Positions 33,391 to 42,343 of a stretch of DNA of 64,000 bases are shown one piece after another (position 1 is the first letter of the stretch; every line of letters starts with the position of its first letter). This DNA comes from Actinomycetota bacterium (GTDB lineage Bacteria; Actinomycetota; Geothermincolia; Geothermincolales; RBG-13-55-18), in contig JABLXL010000001.1 of assembly GCA_013178005.1 (NCBI GenBank), positions 62,001 through 126,000 on the forward strand. The letters are read 5' to 3'. A program made the translations under genes and the position numbers. The notes beneath the pieces are model-generated. The model worked only from the letters and a program-made list of their open reading frames with translations, made no database searches and had not been told where the DNA came from.

Positions 33391-35478
33391 ATGGCAGGAG
33401 AGCGCGCCTTGAAAGCTTGTATCGTGGTCGGCGTCACTTTCATCATGCTGGCATCAATGACGGCGGCACTGGTGGTGTCCCGCAATGCCAAAGCCGGCGC
33501 GGGAACACAGGCCGCGAGCGCGGCCGACATGACCATCCTGGGGTTGGATACGCGCGATTACGCGAAGCGCATGTCCAATCTCGTAAGCCTCTCGGACAGG
33601 CAATGGGTGCGCCATCATAAGATCGTGGTGAGGTGGAGCGATATCCACAAGGCGAAAAACAGCTTCGACTTCTCCTACTACGACAAAGAGGTAAACGCCA
33701 GGCTCGCGGACGGCTCGCAATCCATCCTCCTCCTCCTGCAGGGACCCACCCCTGAATGGGCGCGCGACCCCGCCTACGGTTCCTTCTCCCACAACGCGCC
33801 CCCCCGCGACTGGAGCGACTGGTACCGCTTCTGCTCCAAGGTTGCGGAACAATACGGGGCAGTGGTTGATTTCTACGAGATCTGGAACGAACCCGGATGG
33901 GACCAGGATGCCTACGCTTACAGGCAGTGGGGGGTTTACCATTTTGGCGGGCAGGTGGAGACGGACTACCTGCCCATGCTCCAGACGGCGCACGCGGCCA
34001 TAAAGGAAAAGGACCCCTCGGGCCAGGTGATGTGCGGCGCCCTCATCTATACCCTGGACCAGAATCCCAACACGGGAGCCGACCTCACGGTGCAGCTCTA
34101 CGATGAGGTGAACCGGCCCGGCCAGGACGTTTCCATGCGGGTGACCTCCGACAGGCCCATCGTGGCCGAGCGCCCCATGTATTTCAACTACAAGGGCGCG
34201 TGGAACGGGGGGCACGACGTGCTGGGCGCCACCTCGGCCGCGAAGGAGTGGTTCTTCGCCGAGGGCACCACCCGCGACAACTTCGAGGAATGGCTGTGCC
34301 TGCAGAACCCCAACCCGAACCCCATACAGGTCACGGCCACCTACATGTTCGGCCCCGGACAGGGAGGGAACACGGTCAAGGCGTATGACCTGCAGCCCAA
34401 CTCGCGCACCACCCTCATGGTCAACAACGAGGTGGGCCAGGGAAAGGACGTCTCGGTCAAGATAACCTCCGCCTCGGACTTCATCGCCGAGCGCCCCATG
34501 TACTTCAATTACAACGGGGTCTGGACGGGAGGGCATGACGTGGTGGGCGCCACCTCGGCCGCGAAGGAGTGGTTCTTCGCCGAGGGCACCACTCGCGGAG
34601 GCTTCGACCAGTACCTGTGCCTGCAGAACCCCAACGCGAACCCCATTGACGTCACCATGACCTTCATGTTCGGGCCCGGGCAGGGCGAGAACCGGGAGAT
34701 GGCCTTCCGCCTCGACCCCACCTCGCGCACCACCTTCAAGGTCAACGACCTGGTGGGCCCGGACAAGGACGTCTCGGTCAAGATAACCTCCGCCTCGGAC
34801 TTCATCGCCGAGCGCCCCATGTACTTCAACTACAACGGGGTCTGGACGGGAGGGCACTGCGTGGTGGGAGCCAAAGCTTCCTCGGGGACCTGGTACTTCG
34901 CCGAGGGCTGCACGGGGTATTCCATCCAGGAGTACCTCTGCCTGCAGAACCCGCATCCCGAGGCGGTGACGGCGGAGATAACCTTCATGATGACCAAAGG
35001 CGAGGTCATCAGCAGAGAGGTGTTATTGAATCCCAACTCGCGCACCACCTTCGACATCAACATGCTCATCGGTTTCCATGGCTCGTCGGACATGCTGGCC
35101 ATCCATCCCTACAAGAACTACTGGGAGTGGGGTGAGCATTACACGTATTTCACGCAGCAGATGCGCGCACACAACATAGGTCACGAGGTGGCGGTTACCG
35201 AGGTTGGGTGGCCGCATTACAGCGACACCCAGCCGGAACTCTACAGCGAGGAAAAGCAGGCCGAGGCCATCGGTTCCGTGGGCGTGGGAGAGCTTCTGGG
35301 GGCGGGCTGCAGGAAGATATGGCTGTACCGCGATATCGACGAGGAGCCCGGGACGTCTTGGGACCATCTGTATTTCGGCCTTTTCAAGCACACGGGTGAG
35401 CCTCATCCCTCCTGGCCTATTTACGTACAGTGGCAGAGGCAACTGCCGAGCTATCCGAATCTCCCGGGGAGCCTGTGA
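33391..35478 (+). CDS. Secreted glycoside-hydrolase-like TIM-barrel protein interrupted by three AEGxT repeat modules
   Basis: 695 aa; GGAGG precedes ATG 33391 and an N-terminal hydrophobic segment indicates export. Residues about 48-225 look like the first half of a clan GH-A barrel: VVRWSDIHKAKNSFDFSYYD, then QSILLLLQGPTPEW, then FYEIWNEPGW with candidate acid/base Glu167. Residues about 561-680 look like the second half: DMLAIHPYKNYW, then VAVTEVGWPHYSD with candidate nucleophile Glu604, then KIWLYRD. Between them, residues about 229-560 are repeat modules of the type seen in the SpoIID and propeller proteins (EWFFAEGTTR..F, LQNPN, ERPMYFNYNGVW). The insertion starts and ends at the same phase of the repeat. 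Substrate is unknown; the neighbourhood suggests surface glycan. Confidence 0.78.
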   Translation: MAGERALKACIVVGVTFIMLASMTAALVVSRNAKAGAGTQAASAADMTILGLDTRDYAKRMSNLVSLSDRQWVRHHKIVVRWSDIHKAKNSFDFSYYDKEVNARLADGSQSILLLLQGPTPEWARDPAYGSFSHNAPPRDWSDWYRFCSKVAEQYGAVVDFYEIWNEPGWDQDAYAYRQWGVYHFGGQVETDYLPMLQTAHAAIKEKDPSGQVMCGALIYTLDQNPNTGADLTVQLYDEVNRPGQDVSMRVTSDRPIVAERPMYFNYKGAWNGGHDVLGATSAAKEWFFAEGTTRDNFEEWLCLQNPNPNPIQVTATYMFGPGQGGNTVKAYDLQPNSRTTLMVNNEVGQGKDVSVKITSASDFIAERPMYFNYNGVWTGGHDVVGATSAAKEWFFAEGTTRGGFDQYLCLQNPNANPIDVTMTFMFGPGQGENREMAFRLDPTSRTTFKVNDLVGPDKDVSVKITSASDFIAERPMYFNYNGVWTGGHCVVGAKASSGTWYFAEGCTGYSIQEYLCLQNPHPEAVTAEITFMMTKGEVISREVLLNPNSRTTFDINMLIGFHGSSDMLAIHPYKNYWEWGEHYTYFTQQMRAHNIGHEVAVTEVGWPHYSDTQPELYSEEKQAEAIGSVGVGELLGAGCRKIWLYRDIDEEPGTSWDHLYFGLFKHTGEPHPSWPIYVQWQRQLPSYPNLPGSL

Positions 35479-35543
35479 GGTATTAAAAACGGAGGGATGG
35501 TGGCCCATGCGTCCGTTTCATGAAACGCTTGGGATGATACGCG

Positions 35544-36656
35544 GTGCGCGCGGCCATATTCGCTGACCAGCTCTTCTACCGCCAACCGGGCGGGATAGGA
35601 ACCTACCTGCGTCACCTGGTGCCCGGGATCGCGGCGTCGCCGTCGGTGGATTCCCTGGCGTTGGTCCATCACGGCCCGGAGGGAGAGCGCGCCTTCCAGG
35701 GTCTTGATAAGGTGGAGGAGGTCCGCCTTCCCTGGCGGCGGGACCTAACGGGGATCTCGTGGCACACCGTAGGCAGGCCTTATCTGGAGCGCTGTGTGGG
35801 CCGGGTGGACCTGGTCCACGCCCCCTCGCTGGTTTACCCGCCTTCACGCGCCTCCCTGGTGGCCACGGTGCACGACCTCTGCGTGCTGAAATACCCCTGG
35901 GTCTTTCCCACCCGATGGCGCGCTTTCCACCGCCGCGGACTGCACATGATAGTGAGACGCGCCCGCGTCATCCTGGTCGATTCCGAGAACACCCGGGAAG
36001 ACCTGCGCGCCCTCACCGGGGGGCGCGATCCAAGGGTGAGGGTGGTCCCCCTCGGGGTCGAGGTCCGGTTCGATCCGGACGATGACGAGGTGGAGAAGGT
36101 CCTGGGAAAACACAGGCTTGAGCCCGGCTACATCCTCTACGTGGGGACTATCGAGCCGCGCAAGAACCTCTCGCGCTTGGCGCGAGCGTACGCCACCTTC
36201 GGCGCGGAGGAGAGGCGGAGATGCGGGGAGCTCGTCCTGGTCGGTTCGCCGGGCTGGATGGGAAGGCGCGAGCTCTCGGGCATCCTCTCCCTGGGCGGCG
36301 TGAGGTGGCTGGGCTACCTTCCCCAGGAAGAGCTGGAAGCGGTCTACAGGGGAGCGAGGATCTTCGTGTACCCTTCCATATACGAGGGCTTCGGCCTGCC
36401 CGTCCTCGAGGCTATGGCCAGGGGGTTGCCCGTGGTGACCTCCAACAGCTCCTCCCTGCGCGAGGTGGGGGAGGGGGTGGCGCTGCTGGTGGATCCGGGA
36501 GATGTCATGGACATCGGAAGGGCCATACGACGCCTTGCGGACGATGAGGGCATGCGCAATGAGCTTGCTCTCCTGGGACGAAAGCGGGCGGCAGCATACC
36601 GGTGGGAGCGCACCATCGAGCTGACCCTGGAGGCTTACAAGGATGCCCTGGTTTGA
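35544..36656 (+). CDS. GT4-family glycosyltransferase
   Basis: 370 aa from GTG 35544. The N-terminus MRAAIFADQLFYRQPGGIGTY is typical of the mannosyl/galactosyl GT4 group, then ASLVATVHDLCVLKYPWVF. The C-terminal domain has ILYVGTIEPRKNLSRL and the E-x7-E motif in YEGFGLPVLEAMARG, then ELTLEAYKD at the end. It follows the glycoside-hydrolase-like gene by 65 bases. A similar enzyme is encoded at 40179-41336. Confidence 0.9.
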   Translation: MRAAIFADQLFYRQPGGIGTYLRHLVPGIAASPSVDSLALVHHGPEGERAFQGLDKVEEVRLPWRRDLTGISWHTVGRPYLERCVGRVDLVHAPSLVYPPSRASLVATVHDLCVLKYPWVFPTRWRAFHRRGLHMIVRRARVILVDSENTREDLRALTGGRDPRVRVVPLGVEVRFDPDDDEVEKVLGKHRLEPGYILYVGTIEPRKNLSRLARAYATFGAEERRRCGELVLVGSPGWMGRRELSGILSLGGVRWLGYLPQEELEAVYRGARIFVYPSIYEGFGLPVLEAMARGLPVVTSNSSSLREVGEGVALLVDPGDVMDIGRAIRRLADDEGMRNELALLGRKRAAAYRWERTIELTLEAYKDALV

Positions 36657-36717
36657 ACGGGAAGCGCCGAGGTATTGCCGGCGGAGATCGAGGCCAAACT
36701 CCGGCAGGAGCTCCAGA

Positions 36718-36743
36718 AGCTATATAGGGCTCCCAATAGCTTT
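36718..36743. terminator. Candidate bidirectional terminator between convergent genes
   Basis: AGCTAT at 36718-36723 pairs with ATAGCT at 36735-36740, with GGG/CCC pairing inside, followed by TTT. It lies in the 137-base gap between the convergent GT4 gene and ugd, where a terminator is expected. The stem is bulged, so this is tentative. Confidence 0.35.
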
Positions 36744-36793
36744 AACCCCTCCCGGTTTTTACGCGTTCCTCCCGCCTTATCCTAGCATCGGAC

Positions 36794-38077
36794 TCAGCGT
36801 CCCACGCCTTCGTAGTTGAACCCCAGGCGCCGCACCGACAGGGGTTCCAGGCAGTTCCGGGTGTCCAGGATCTCCCGGCTCTTCATGACCTCGCCCACGC
36901 GCCGGAAGTCCTGCAGCTTGAACTCGTCCCAGTCGGTGAGGATGAGCAGGAGGTCGGCCCCCTCGGCGGCCTCAAGGGCGCTCTCGACGCAGCGCAGCCC
37001 CGGCATGGCCTCCCGCGCGTTTTCCATGGCCTGGGGGTCATAGGCCTTGACCTCCGCGCCTCTTTCCATGAGCATGCGGATGATCTCCAGCGCGGGGGAA
37101 TCACGCACGTCGTCGGTGTTTGCCTTAAAGGCCAGCCCCCAGGCGGCGATCCTCTTTCCCTCCAGCCCCCCCAGGCGCCGCTCGGCCTTCCTCGCCATGA
37201 GCTCCATCTGCTCACGGTTTACCTGCATCACGCCCTCCAGGAGATAGAAGCTGTAGCCGGAACGCTTGGCGATGTCGATAAGGGCCTGGCAGTCCTTGGG
37301 GAAGCAGGAGCCCCCGAAGCCGGGACCCGAGCGCAGGAACTCGAAGCCGATGCGGCGGTCGTAGCCCATGCCCATGGCCACCTCCTTGACGTCGGCGTCC
37401 ACCGCCTCGCAGATGTTGGCGATGGCGTTGATAAAGGACACCTTGGTGGCCAGGAAGGCGTTGGAGGCGTATTTGATCATCTCCGCGCTGGCTGGGTCGG
37501 TGATGAAGAGTGGGGCGTTCAGGGGGCGGTAGAGTTCGGCCATGATCCCCGCGGCCTTCTGGCTCTCCGTGCCCACCACGATGCGGTCGGGGTGCATGAA
37601 GTCCCTCACCGCCGTGCCCTCGCGGAGGAACTCGGGGTTTGAGATGACGTCGAATTCCTCCCCTCCCGCCCGCTCCTTGATCACCCGCTCCACCAGGCGG
37701 GTGGAGCCCACGGGCATGGTGCTCTTGTTGACGATGATCTTATATCCGTTAATGGCGCCGGCGATATCCCCTGCGGCCTCTATGACGTAGGACATGTCCG
37801 CTGAACCGTCCTCGCCCTGGGGCGTCCCCACGGTGATGAAGATTATCTCCGACTCGCCGACCGCCTCGGTGGTCTCGGTGGTGAAAGAGAGGCTGCGCCC
37901 CAGATGGCGCGACAGCAGCTCGGGGAGGCCCACCTCGTAGATGGTCACCTCCCCACGGTTGAGGCGCGAGATCTTCCCCGCGTCCTTGTCCACCCCGATG
38001 ACGGAATGCCCCAGGTCGGCGAGGCAAGCTCCAGTGACCAGGCCGACGTATCCCGTCCCTATGACCGCTATCTTCAT
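36794..38077 (-). CDS. ugd: UDP-glucose 6-dehydrogenase
   Basis: 427 aa. Oxidises UDP-glucose to UDP-glucuronate with two NAD+, supplying uronic acid for surface polymers. ATG 38077 has GGGAG upstream and gives MKIAVIGTGYVGLVTG, the NAD-binding loop. Further hallmarks are STMPVGST, NPEFLREG, MIKYASNAFLATKVSFIN and the catalytic GGSCFPKD with Cys258 and Lys261, then LAFKANTDDVRDSP and a C-terminal NAD/UDP domain. Length is normal for the family. It stands alone on the minus strand within a plus-strand glycan region. Confidence 0.96.
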   Translation of the reverse strand: MKIAVIGTGYVGLVTGACLADLGHSVIGVDKDAGKISRLNRGEVTIYEVGLPELLSRHLGRSLSFTTETTEAVGESEIIFITVGTPQGEDGSADMSYVIEAAGDIAGAINGYKIIVNKSTMPVGSTRLVERVIKERAGGEEFDVISNPEFLREGTAVRDFMHPDRIVVGTESQKAAGIMAELYRPLNAPLFITDPASAEMIKYASNAFLATKVSFINAIANICEAVDADVKEVAMGMGYDRRIGFEFLRSGPGFGGSCFPKDCQALIDIAKRSGYSFYLLEGVMQVNREQMELMARKAERRLGGLEGKRIAAWGLAFKANTDDVRDSPALEIIRMLMERGAEVKAYDPQAMENAREAMPGLRCVESALEAAEGADLLLILTDWDEFKLQDFRRVGEVMKSREILDTRNCLEPLSVRRLGFNYEGVGR

Positions 38078-38806
38078 ATGATCTCCCTGCCTCGATTCCG
38101 GCCGTCCTGCCTGCAAGGATAAACCCCCGGGCGCCCTGTTTTCAAACATGGCTGAGAAATCGGGGGCTCCTGGTCCATCCCGTCGCTCGCGTTAAACGGG
38201 CGTGGAAACATGCCCGCCTGGAGGCGCAAAAGCGCTACGGGCATGACTCAGCAACCGCGCCGCAAAGTTTGGCAGCTTCGCCGTTTCAGGTAGTTCGGGG
38301 ATGTTTGGTAAAGAAAAAGCTTTGTGGGAATGAAACTTTATGAATGCAAGTCCTTGCTTGCCTCGCCGCTTTGGGCGGTTCGGACATTTTATAGCAAGGG
38401 AATAAAGCTCTGTGGATGAAAACTCTTGCTTGTCTCGCTCCTTCAGGCAGCATAAACATGTTATGGTGAGGGAGAAGCGGGGGTGGGATCCTTCAACGCC
38501 TTCTTTTTGCCCGGGCCGCCATATAATATCCTGGAACACGAATACGAAAAGCTGGATCTAAACGAAGTCATCGGGTGCCCGGGCCGGCGTGCCGATACAA
38601 GGAGATCGCCTGCGATGTGGTGAATGGATTTCCTGAAGGGAAACGCAGGCTGAGCCTCTATGACAAGGCGCCTTTGGTTCAGAGATCATGCGTGCATCGT
38701 GGCCAAGGTCGATCAGAAGGCCGGTTGAGCCTCCACCATTAGGGGCTCTCGGTCCAAGCCCGCTACCCCGTGGCGGGCAGGAACGGAACGGACGAAGGAG
38801 AGGGGC
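38078..38806. other. Long intergenic region with degenerate tandem repeats
   Basis: 729 bases without a credible gene between divergent transcription units. At about 38270-38470 three diverged units align (landmarks TCGCCG at 38278 and 38363, TCGCTC at 38435). Each carries an AAAGCT(T/C)TGTGGRATGAAA-like block or its equivalent and a CTTGCTTG start in the last two. An isolated TATAAT lies at 38522-38527 without a clear -35. GGAGAGGGG precedes the lipoprotein start. Confidence 0.5.
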
Positions 38807-39616
38807 ATGAAAGCAAAGGTCACCGCCATCACCTGTTGCCTTATTGCGCTGGCCCTTCTCGCGGGTTGCGGCGGGGGCGAGGATGCCTCCGCCTGGGCAC
38901 GAAAATGCCGCGATGCGGTCGCGGATTACGTTGAGGGCGGCGGTTACCTGGGGTTCAACCAGGAGACGGAGCTCGAGCTCTCCACAAAGGAGGGCACGCT
39001 GAGGCAGTCGATATCGGCGGACGGCGAGATAATCTTCCCCGCGCGGCAAAGATACGAATATCGCGAGAAGGCCTCCAGCTCCTTGAAGCCAGGCGAGGAA
39101 CAGGAGAACTCCTTTTCCTACCTCACCCTAGACGGCGGGCGCACCGCTTACGTCATGGGCCAGGCGCTCGCCACGCAGCTGGGAGTGCAGGGCTGGGTAC
39201 ACTACACTCCTCCCGAGGGACAGAACCGCTACTTCGATTACGCGGGCCTCATGGAGCGCCTGCTGTCACTGGGAGAGGACGCCGCGTGGGTGGGCTGGGA
39301 GGAGGTGGAGGGACAGAAGTGCGCCCATATCAGCTACGCGATCTCGGGCCGTGAGCTCATGGAGCTTCGCCTCCAGGAGAACCCGGCGCTAGAGGAACAG
39401 TACGAGGGGCTGGATCCCGACGAGGTCCTGGGCGAGATCACGGTGGAGGTCTGGATCGCGAAGCAAGACGAGCTGCCCCGCAGGGTGGCGGTGAGGCAAT
39501 CCTCCACCCAGGGGGATATTAGCACCTCCAGCCGTATCGACATCGCCTTCCGCGCCTATGGCGAGGAGCCGCCCATGCCCATCGAGGCGCCGGCGGTCTT
39601 CACGGAGGCGAGTTGA
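38807..39616 (+). CDS. Lipoprotein, LppX/LolA-like fold suspected
   Basis: 269 aa. A type II signal peptide ends in the lipobox LLAGC, with Cys21 as the lipidation site, so the protein is anchored to the outer face of the membrane. The mature part lacks membrane segments and reads as alternating beta-strands (ETELELST, LRQSISADGEIIF, FSYLTLDGGRTAYVM). It ends in GEITVEVWIAKQDELPRRVAV and a STSSRIDIAF strand. This pattern is like the LppX/LprG or LolA class of lipid-carrier lipoproteins; that resemblance is an inference from pattern only. The ribosome site is GGAGAGGGG. Confidence 0.72.
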   Translation: MKAKVTAITCCLIALALLAGCGGGEDASAWARKCRDAVADYVEGGGYLGFNQETELELSTKEGTLRQSISADGEIIFPARQRYEYREKASSSLKPGEEQENSFSYLTLDGGRTAYVMGQALATQLGVQGWVHYTPPEGQNRYFDYAGLMERLLSLGEDAAWVGWEEVEGQKCAHISYAISGRELMELRLQENPALEEQYEGLDPDEVLGEITVEVWIAKQDELPRRVAVRQSSTQGDISTSSRIDIAFRAYGEEPPMPIEAPAVFTEAS

Positions 39617-39632
39617 GCCTTGGGGAGCGGGC

Positions 39633-39661
39633 CTGAAGCGGTCCCGGGGTGCTGATATAAT
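39633..39661 (+). promoter_or_regulatory. Candidate promoter for the small membrane protein operon
   Basis: A perfect TATAAT at 39656-39661 lies 83 bases before ATG 39744. The best -35 with a 17-base spacer (CTGAAG, 39633) is weak, so confidence rests on the -10 and its position. Confidence 0.3.
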
Positions 39662-39743
39662 ACGCCTGATACGCCGTCCGGCCGCCGGCCGCTCGCGCTG
39701 GAGAGGAGGACGGCGCGGGAGGGGAAATAAAAAAGGAGGAACG

Positions 39744-40154
39744 ATGGAAGCAGCCGTCAAGCCGGCGTCATATGTCCTTATCCTGGTGAGCGTGGCCCTG
39801 GCCATCAGCGGCCAGATATGCCTGCGCCGCGGCATGGAGGTGGTCAAGGAGAGGACGGGCATGGAGGCGGGGGACCTCATGAAGAAGCCCCTCACCTTCG
39901 CGAAGGAGATCGCGATCACCTGGCTGGTGATGCTGGGGCTCTTCCTCTTCGTTGCCTCCGCGGGCTTCTGGCTGGTGGTGCTGGCGGACGTCCCCCTGGG
40001 GGTGGCATATCCCTTCGTGAGCCTCACCTACATAGTGGTCCTGCTCTACGACAGGTTCTTCGAGTCCTATCGCATCTCGCCCTGGAACTGGCTGGGGGTG
40101 GCCGCGATCGTAGCGGGAGTGATCATGATCTCCCTGGGCCGCACCTCGGCCTGA
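39744..40154 (+). CDS. Small DMT-superfamily membrane protein (EmrE/ArnE-like)
   Basis: 136 aa, with an excellent ribosome site (AAGGAGGA) before ATG 39744. Four hydrophobic segments are visible, beginning YVLILVSVALAISGQICLRRGM, with VVLADVPLGVAYPFVSLTYI as the third and WNWLGVAAIVAGVIMISLG as the last. This matches the small multidrug-resistance/ArnE-ArnF branch. ArnE/F-type proteins move undecaprenyl-phosphate-linked sugars across the membrane, which would suit the GT-C enzymes nearby. That role is inferred from context; a drug-efflux subunit is the alternative. Confidence 0.75.
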   Translation: MEAAVKPASYVLILVSVALAISGQICLRRGMEVVKERTGMEAGDLMKKPLTFAKEIAITWLVMLGLFLFVASAGFWLVVLADVPLGVAYPFVSLTYIVVLLYDRFFESYRISPWNWLGVAAIVAGVIMISLGRTSA

Positions 40155-40178
40155 TCCGCCCCGCGGAGGAGGATGAAG

Positions 40179-41336
40179 ATGAGGGTGCTGGTCGACGGCA
40201 CTCCCTTCCTGATCGAAAAGACCGGCATCGGGCATTACACCGAGAACCTGGTCGCCCACCTGCGCCGGGTGGCGCCGGAGGTGGAGATCAGCCTCTTCGC
40301 CCTCTCGTTGCGGGGCGGCCATCGCCTGAAACGCGTGCCCACCGTGGAAGAAGTGGAGATAAAGGGCTACAACCTTCCCGCGAACTTCCTCTACTATACC
40401 TGGTGGACAAGGACCTCCCTGTTTCCCGCGGAGAGCCTGGCGGGGGCCTTCGACGTCTTCCACGCCACCAACTACCAGGCGCCGGCGCTGCGCAGCGCCA
40501 AGCTGGTCACCACCGTTCACGACATCAACTTCGTGCGCTTCCCCGAGATGCAGAGCAAGGGGATCAGGCGTTTCATCGCCGCCATGCCCCGCCTGCTGGA
40601 GCGATCGAGCATGGTGCTGGCGGATTCCCGTTTCACAGCGGAGGAGCTAAGGGACGAATACGAGCTGCCGGAGGAGAAAGTCCGGGTGGTCTATCCCGGC
40701 CTGAACCCGGTTTTTCTGCGCGTGCCTGACGCCGGGGAGACGGAGACGGCGTTGCGCGCCTACTGTCTCGAGCCCCCCTACCTCGCCTACATCGGAAACC
40801 TCCATCCGCGCAAGAACCTGGTGACCCTGGTGGAGGCCTTCGCGCGCCTGCGGGAGCGCGGCCTCGAGCACCGTTTGGCGGTCATCGGGGGCGGGGGTCT
40901 GGGGAAGCTCAACAACGCCGAGTACCGCAAGCTGAGCCTCCGGGTGAGGGACCTGGGGCTCGAGGACGCGGTGGTCTTCACCGGGTATGTCCCGGACGAA
41001 CGCCTGGTATCCCTGTTACGGGAGGCGGAGATGCTGGTCTTCCCCTCCATCTACGAGGGCTTCGGCCTGCCTCCCCTGGAGGCCATGGCCTGCGGCGTTC
41101 CCGTAATCACCTCCCGCCGTTCATCCCTGCCCGAGGTGGTGGGAGACGCGGCCCTTTTGCTGGAGGACCCCCTTGACGCGGAGGAGATCGCCGGCTGCGT
41201 GGAGAGGTTGCTCGCCGACGGCGAGCTGCGCGCCCGACTGGTGGGGGAGGGATTGAAAAGGGCGGCCGCCTTCACCTGGGAGAAAGCCGCGAGGGAAGTC
41301 GCGGCCGTATATTCCGAGGTGGTGGAAGAGGCTTGA
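40179..41336 (+). CDS. GT4-family glycosyltransferase
   Basis: 385 aa. ATG 40179 lies 7 bases after GGAGG; ATG 40173 overlaps the ribosome site and is unlikely. The N-terminus MRVLVDGTPFLIEKTGIGHYT and the segment LVTTVHDINFVRFPEM are typical of the GT4 mannosyl/rhamnosyl group. The C-terminus has YIGNLHPRKNLVTLV and the E-x7-E motif in YEGFGLPPLEAMACG, then TSRRSSLPEVVGDAALL. The stop overlaps the TTG start of the next gene. Confidence 0.91.
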   Translation: MRVLVDGTPFLIEKTGIGHYTENLVAHLRRVAPEVEISLFALSLRGGHRLKRVPTVEEVEIKGYNLPANFLYYTWWTRTSLFPAESLAGAFDVFHATNYQAPALRSAKLVTTVHDINFVRFPEMQSKGIRRFIAAMPRLLERSSMVLADSRFTAEELRDEYELPEEKVRVVYPGLNPVFLRVPDAGETETALRAYCLEPPYLAYIGNLHPRKNLVTLVEAFARLRERGLEHRLAVIGGGGLGKLNNAEYRKLSLRVRDLGLEDAVVFTGYVPDERLVSLLREAEMLVFPSIYEGFGLPPLEAMACGVPVITSRRSSLPEVVGDAALLLEDPLDAEEIAGCVERLLADGELRARLVGEGLKRAAAFTWEKAAREVAAVYSEVVEEA

Positions 41337-42343
41337 GCGCGGACAGGGTTTCCCTGGTGGCCACGGTGCTCAACGAGGCCGGAAACCTCGGCGAGTGGTG
41401 GACGAGCATAGCGGGACAGACCCTTTCCCCCGACGAGGTGGTGGTGGTGGATGGAGGCTCCCGCGACGGCACGGTGGAGCTGCTGCGCGAGATGGCGGAA
41501 ATGGCGCCCTTCCCGGTGCGCGTGGAGGTGCGCGAGGGCGTCAACATCGCCCGGGGGAGGAACAAGGCCATACGCCTGGCCGCCCACGATATCATCGCGG
41601 TGACCGACGCCGGTTGCGTGCTGGCCCCCGACTGGCTGGAGAGGATAACCGCCCCCTTGCGCGGAGGCGGCGGGATAGACCTGGTGGCGGGGTTCTACCA
41701 ACCGCTGACCGGGAACTGGTTCGAGGAGGTATCGGCATGCGCCACCCTCCCCCTGCCCTGGGAGGCGCGGGAAGGGCGTTTCATGCCCTCTTCCCGTTCC
41801 ATCGCCTTCAGGCGCCGGGTATGGGAAAGGGCGGGCGGCTACCCGGAGTGGCTGGACATCGGAGAGGACATGTATTTCAACCACGCCTGGAAGGGCCTGG
41901 GCATGGCGCACAAGCTGGAGAAGGAAGCCCTCGTTTACTGGCGCATGCGCGGCGACCTCCGCTCCCTGCTGCGCCAGTACTTCCTCTACGCCAGGGGGGA
42001 CGGGGAATCGGGCATGTATCCGCAACGCCACCTGCTGCGTTTCGCCACCTACGGATGGCTGGCCTTTGTGGTGCTGCCGGGGAGGGGCAGGCGGTTCCTG
42101 CCGGCCACGGCAGCGGCGGGGTCGCTCTACGCCGGCAGGCGATGGTTGCGCATACCGGTTTACCTGCAGGGCAGGGGGGCGGGGGAGAAAGCCGCGGCGG
42201 TTCCCGCCGTCGCCGCGCTCATGCTGGGCATCGACGCCGCGAAGATGGCCGGTTACCTGGCCGGGCTGGCGAGGAGGTCGCCTATCCTGCGTGGACGGCG
42301 CGAGACGGAGCAGGCGGCGACCGGGGGGCGAGACGCGGGATGA
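41333..42343 (+). CDS. GT2-family glycosyltransferase
   Basis: 336 aa. TTG 41333 overlaps the previous stop (TTGA) with GGAAGAGG upstream, so translation is coupled. The GT-A core has VSLVATVLNEAGNL, VVVVDGGSRDGTVELL, then NIARGRNKAI and AVTDAGC in the metal-motif position, then SFAFRR-like FMPSSRSIAFRRRVWE and DIGEDMYFN. A C-terminal hydrophobic segment (about 265-310) suggests membrane attachment. The stop overlaps the next start as ATGA. Confidence 0.88.
   Translation: MSADRVSLVATVLNEAGNLGEWWTSIAGQTLSPDEVVVVDGGSRDGTVELLREMAEMAPFPVRVEVREGVNIARGRNKAIRLAAHDIIAVTDAGCVLAPDWLERITAPLRGGGGIDLVAGFYQPLTGNWFEEVSACATLPLPWEAREGRFMPSSRSIAFRRRVWERAGGYPEWLDIGEDMYFNHAWKGLGMAHKLEKEALVYWRMRGDLRSLLRQYFLYARGDGESGMYPQRHLLRFATYGWLAFVVLPGRGRRFLPATAAAGSLYAGRRWLRIPVYLQGRGAGEKAAAVPAVAALMLGIDAAKMAGYLAGLARRSPILRGRRETEQAATGGRDAG

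Noticed and set aside
38192..38539. 115-codon minus-strand frame in the 38 kb gap
   Set aside because: It translates the degenerate tandem repeats and shows no domain or ribosome site.
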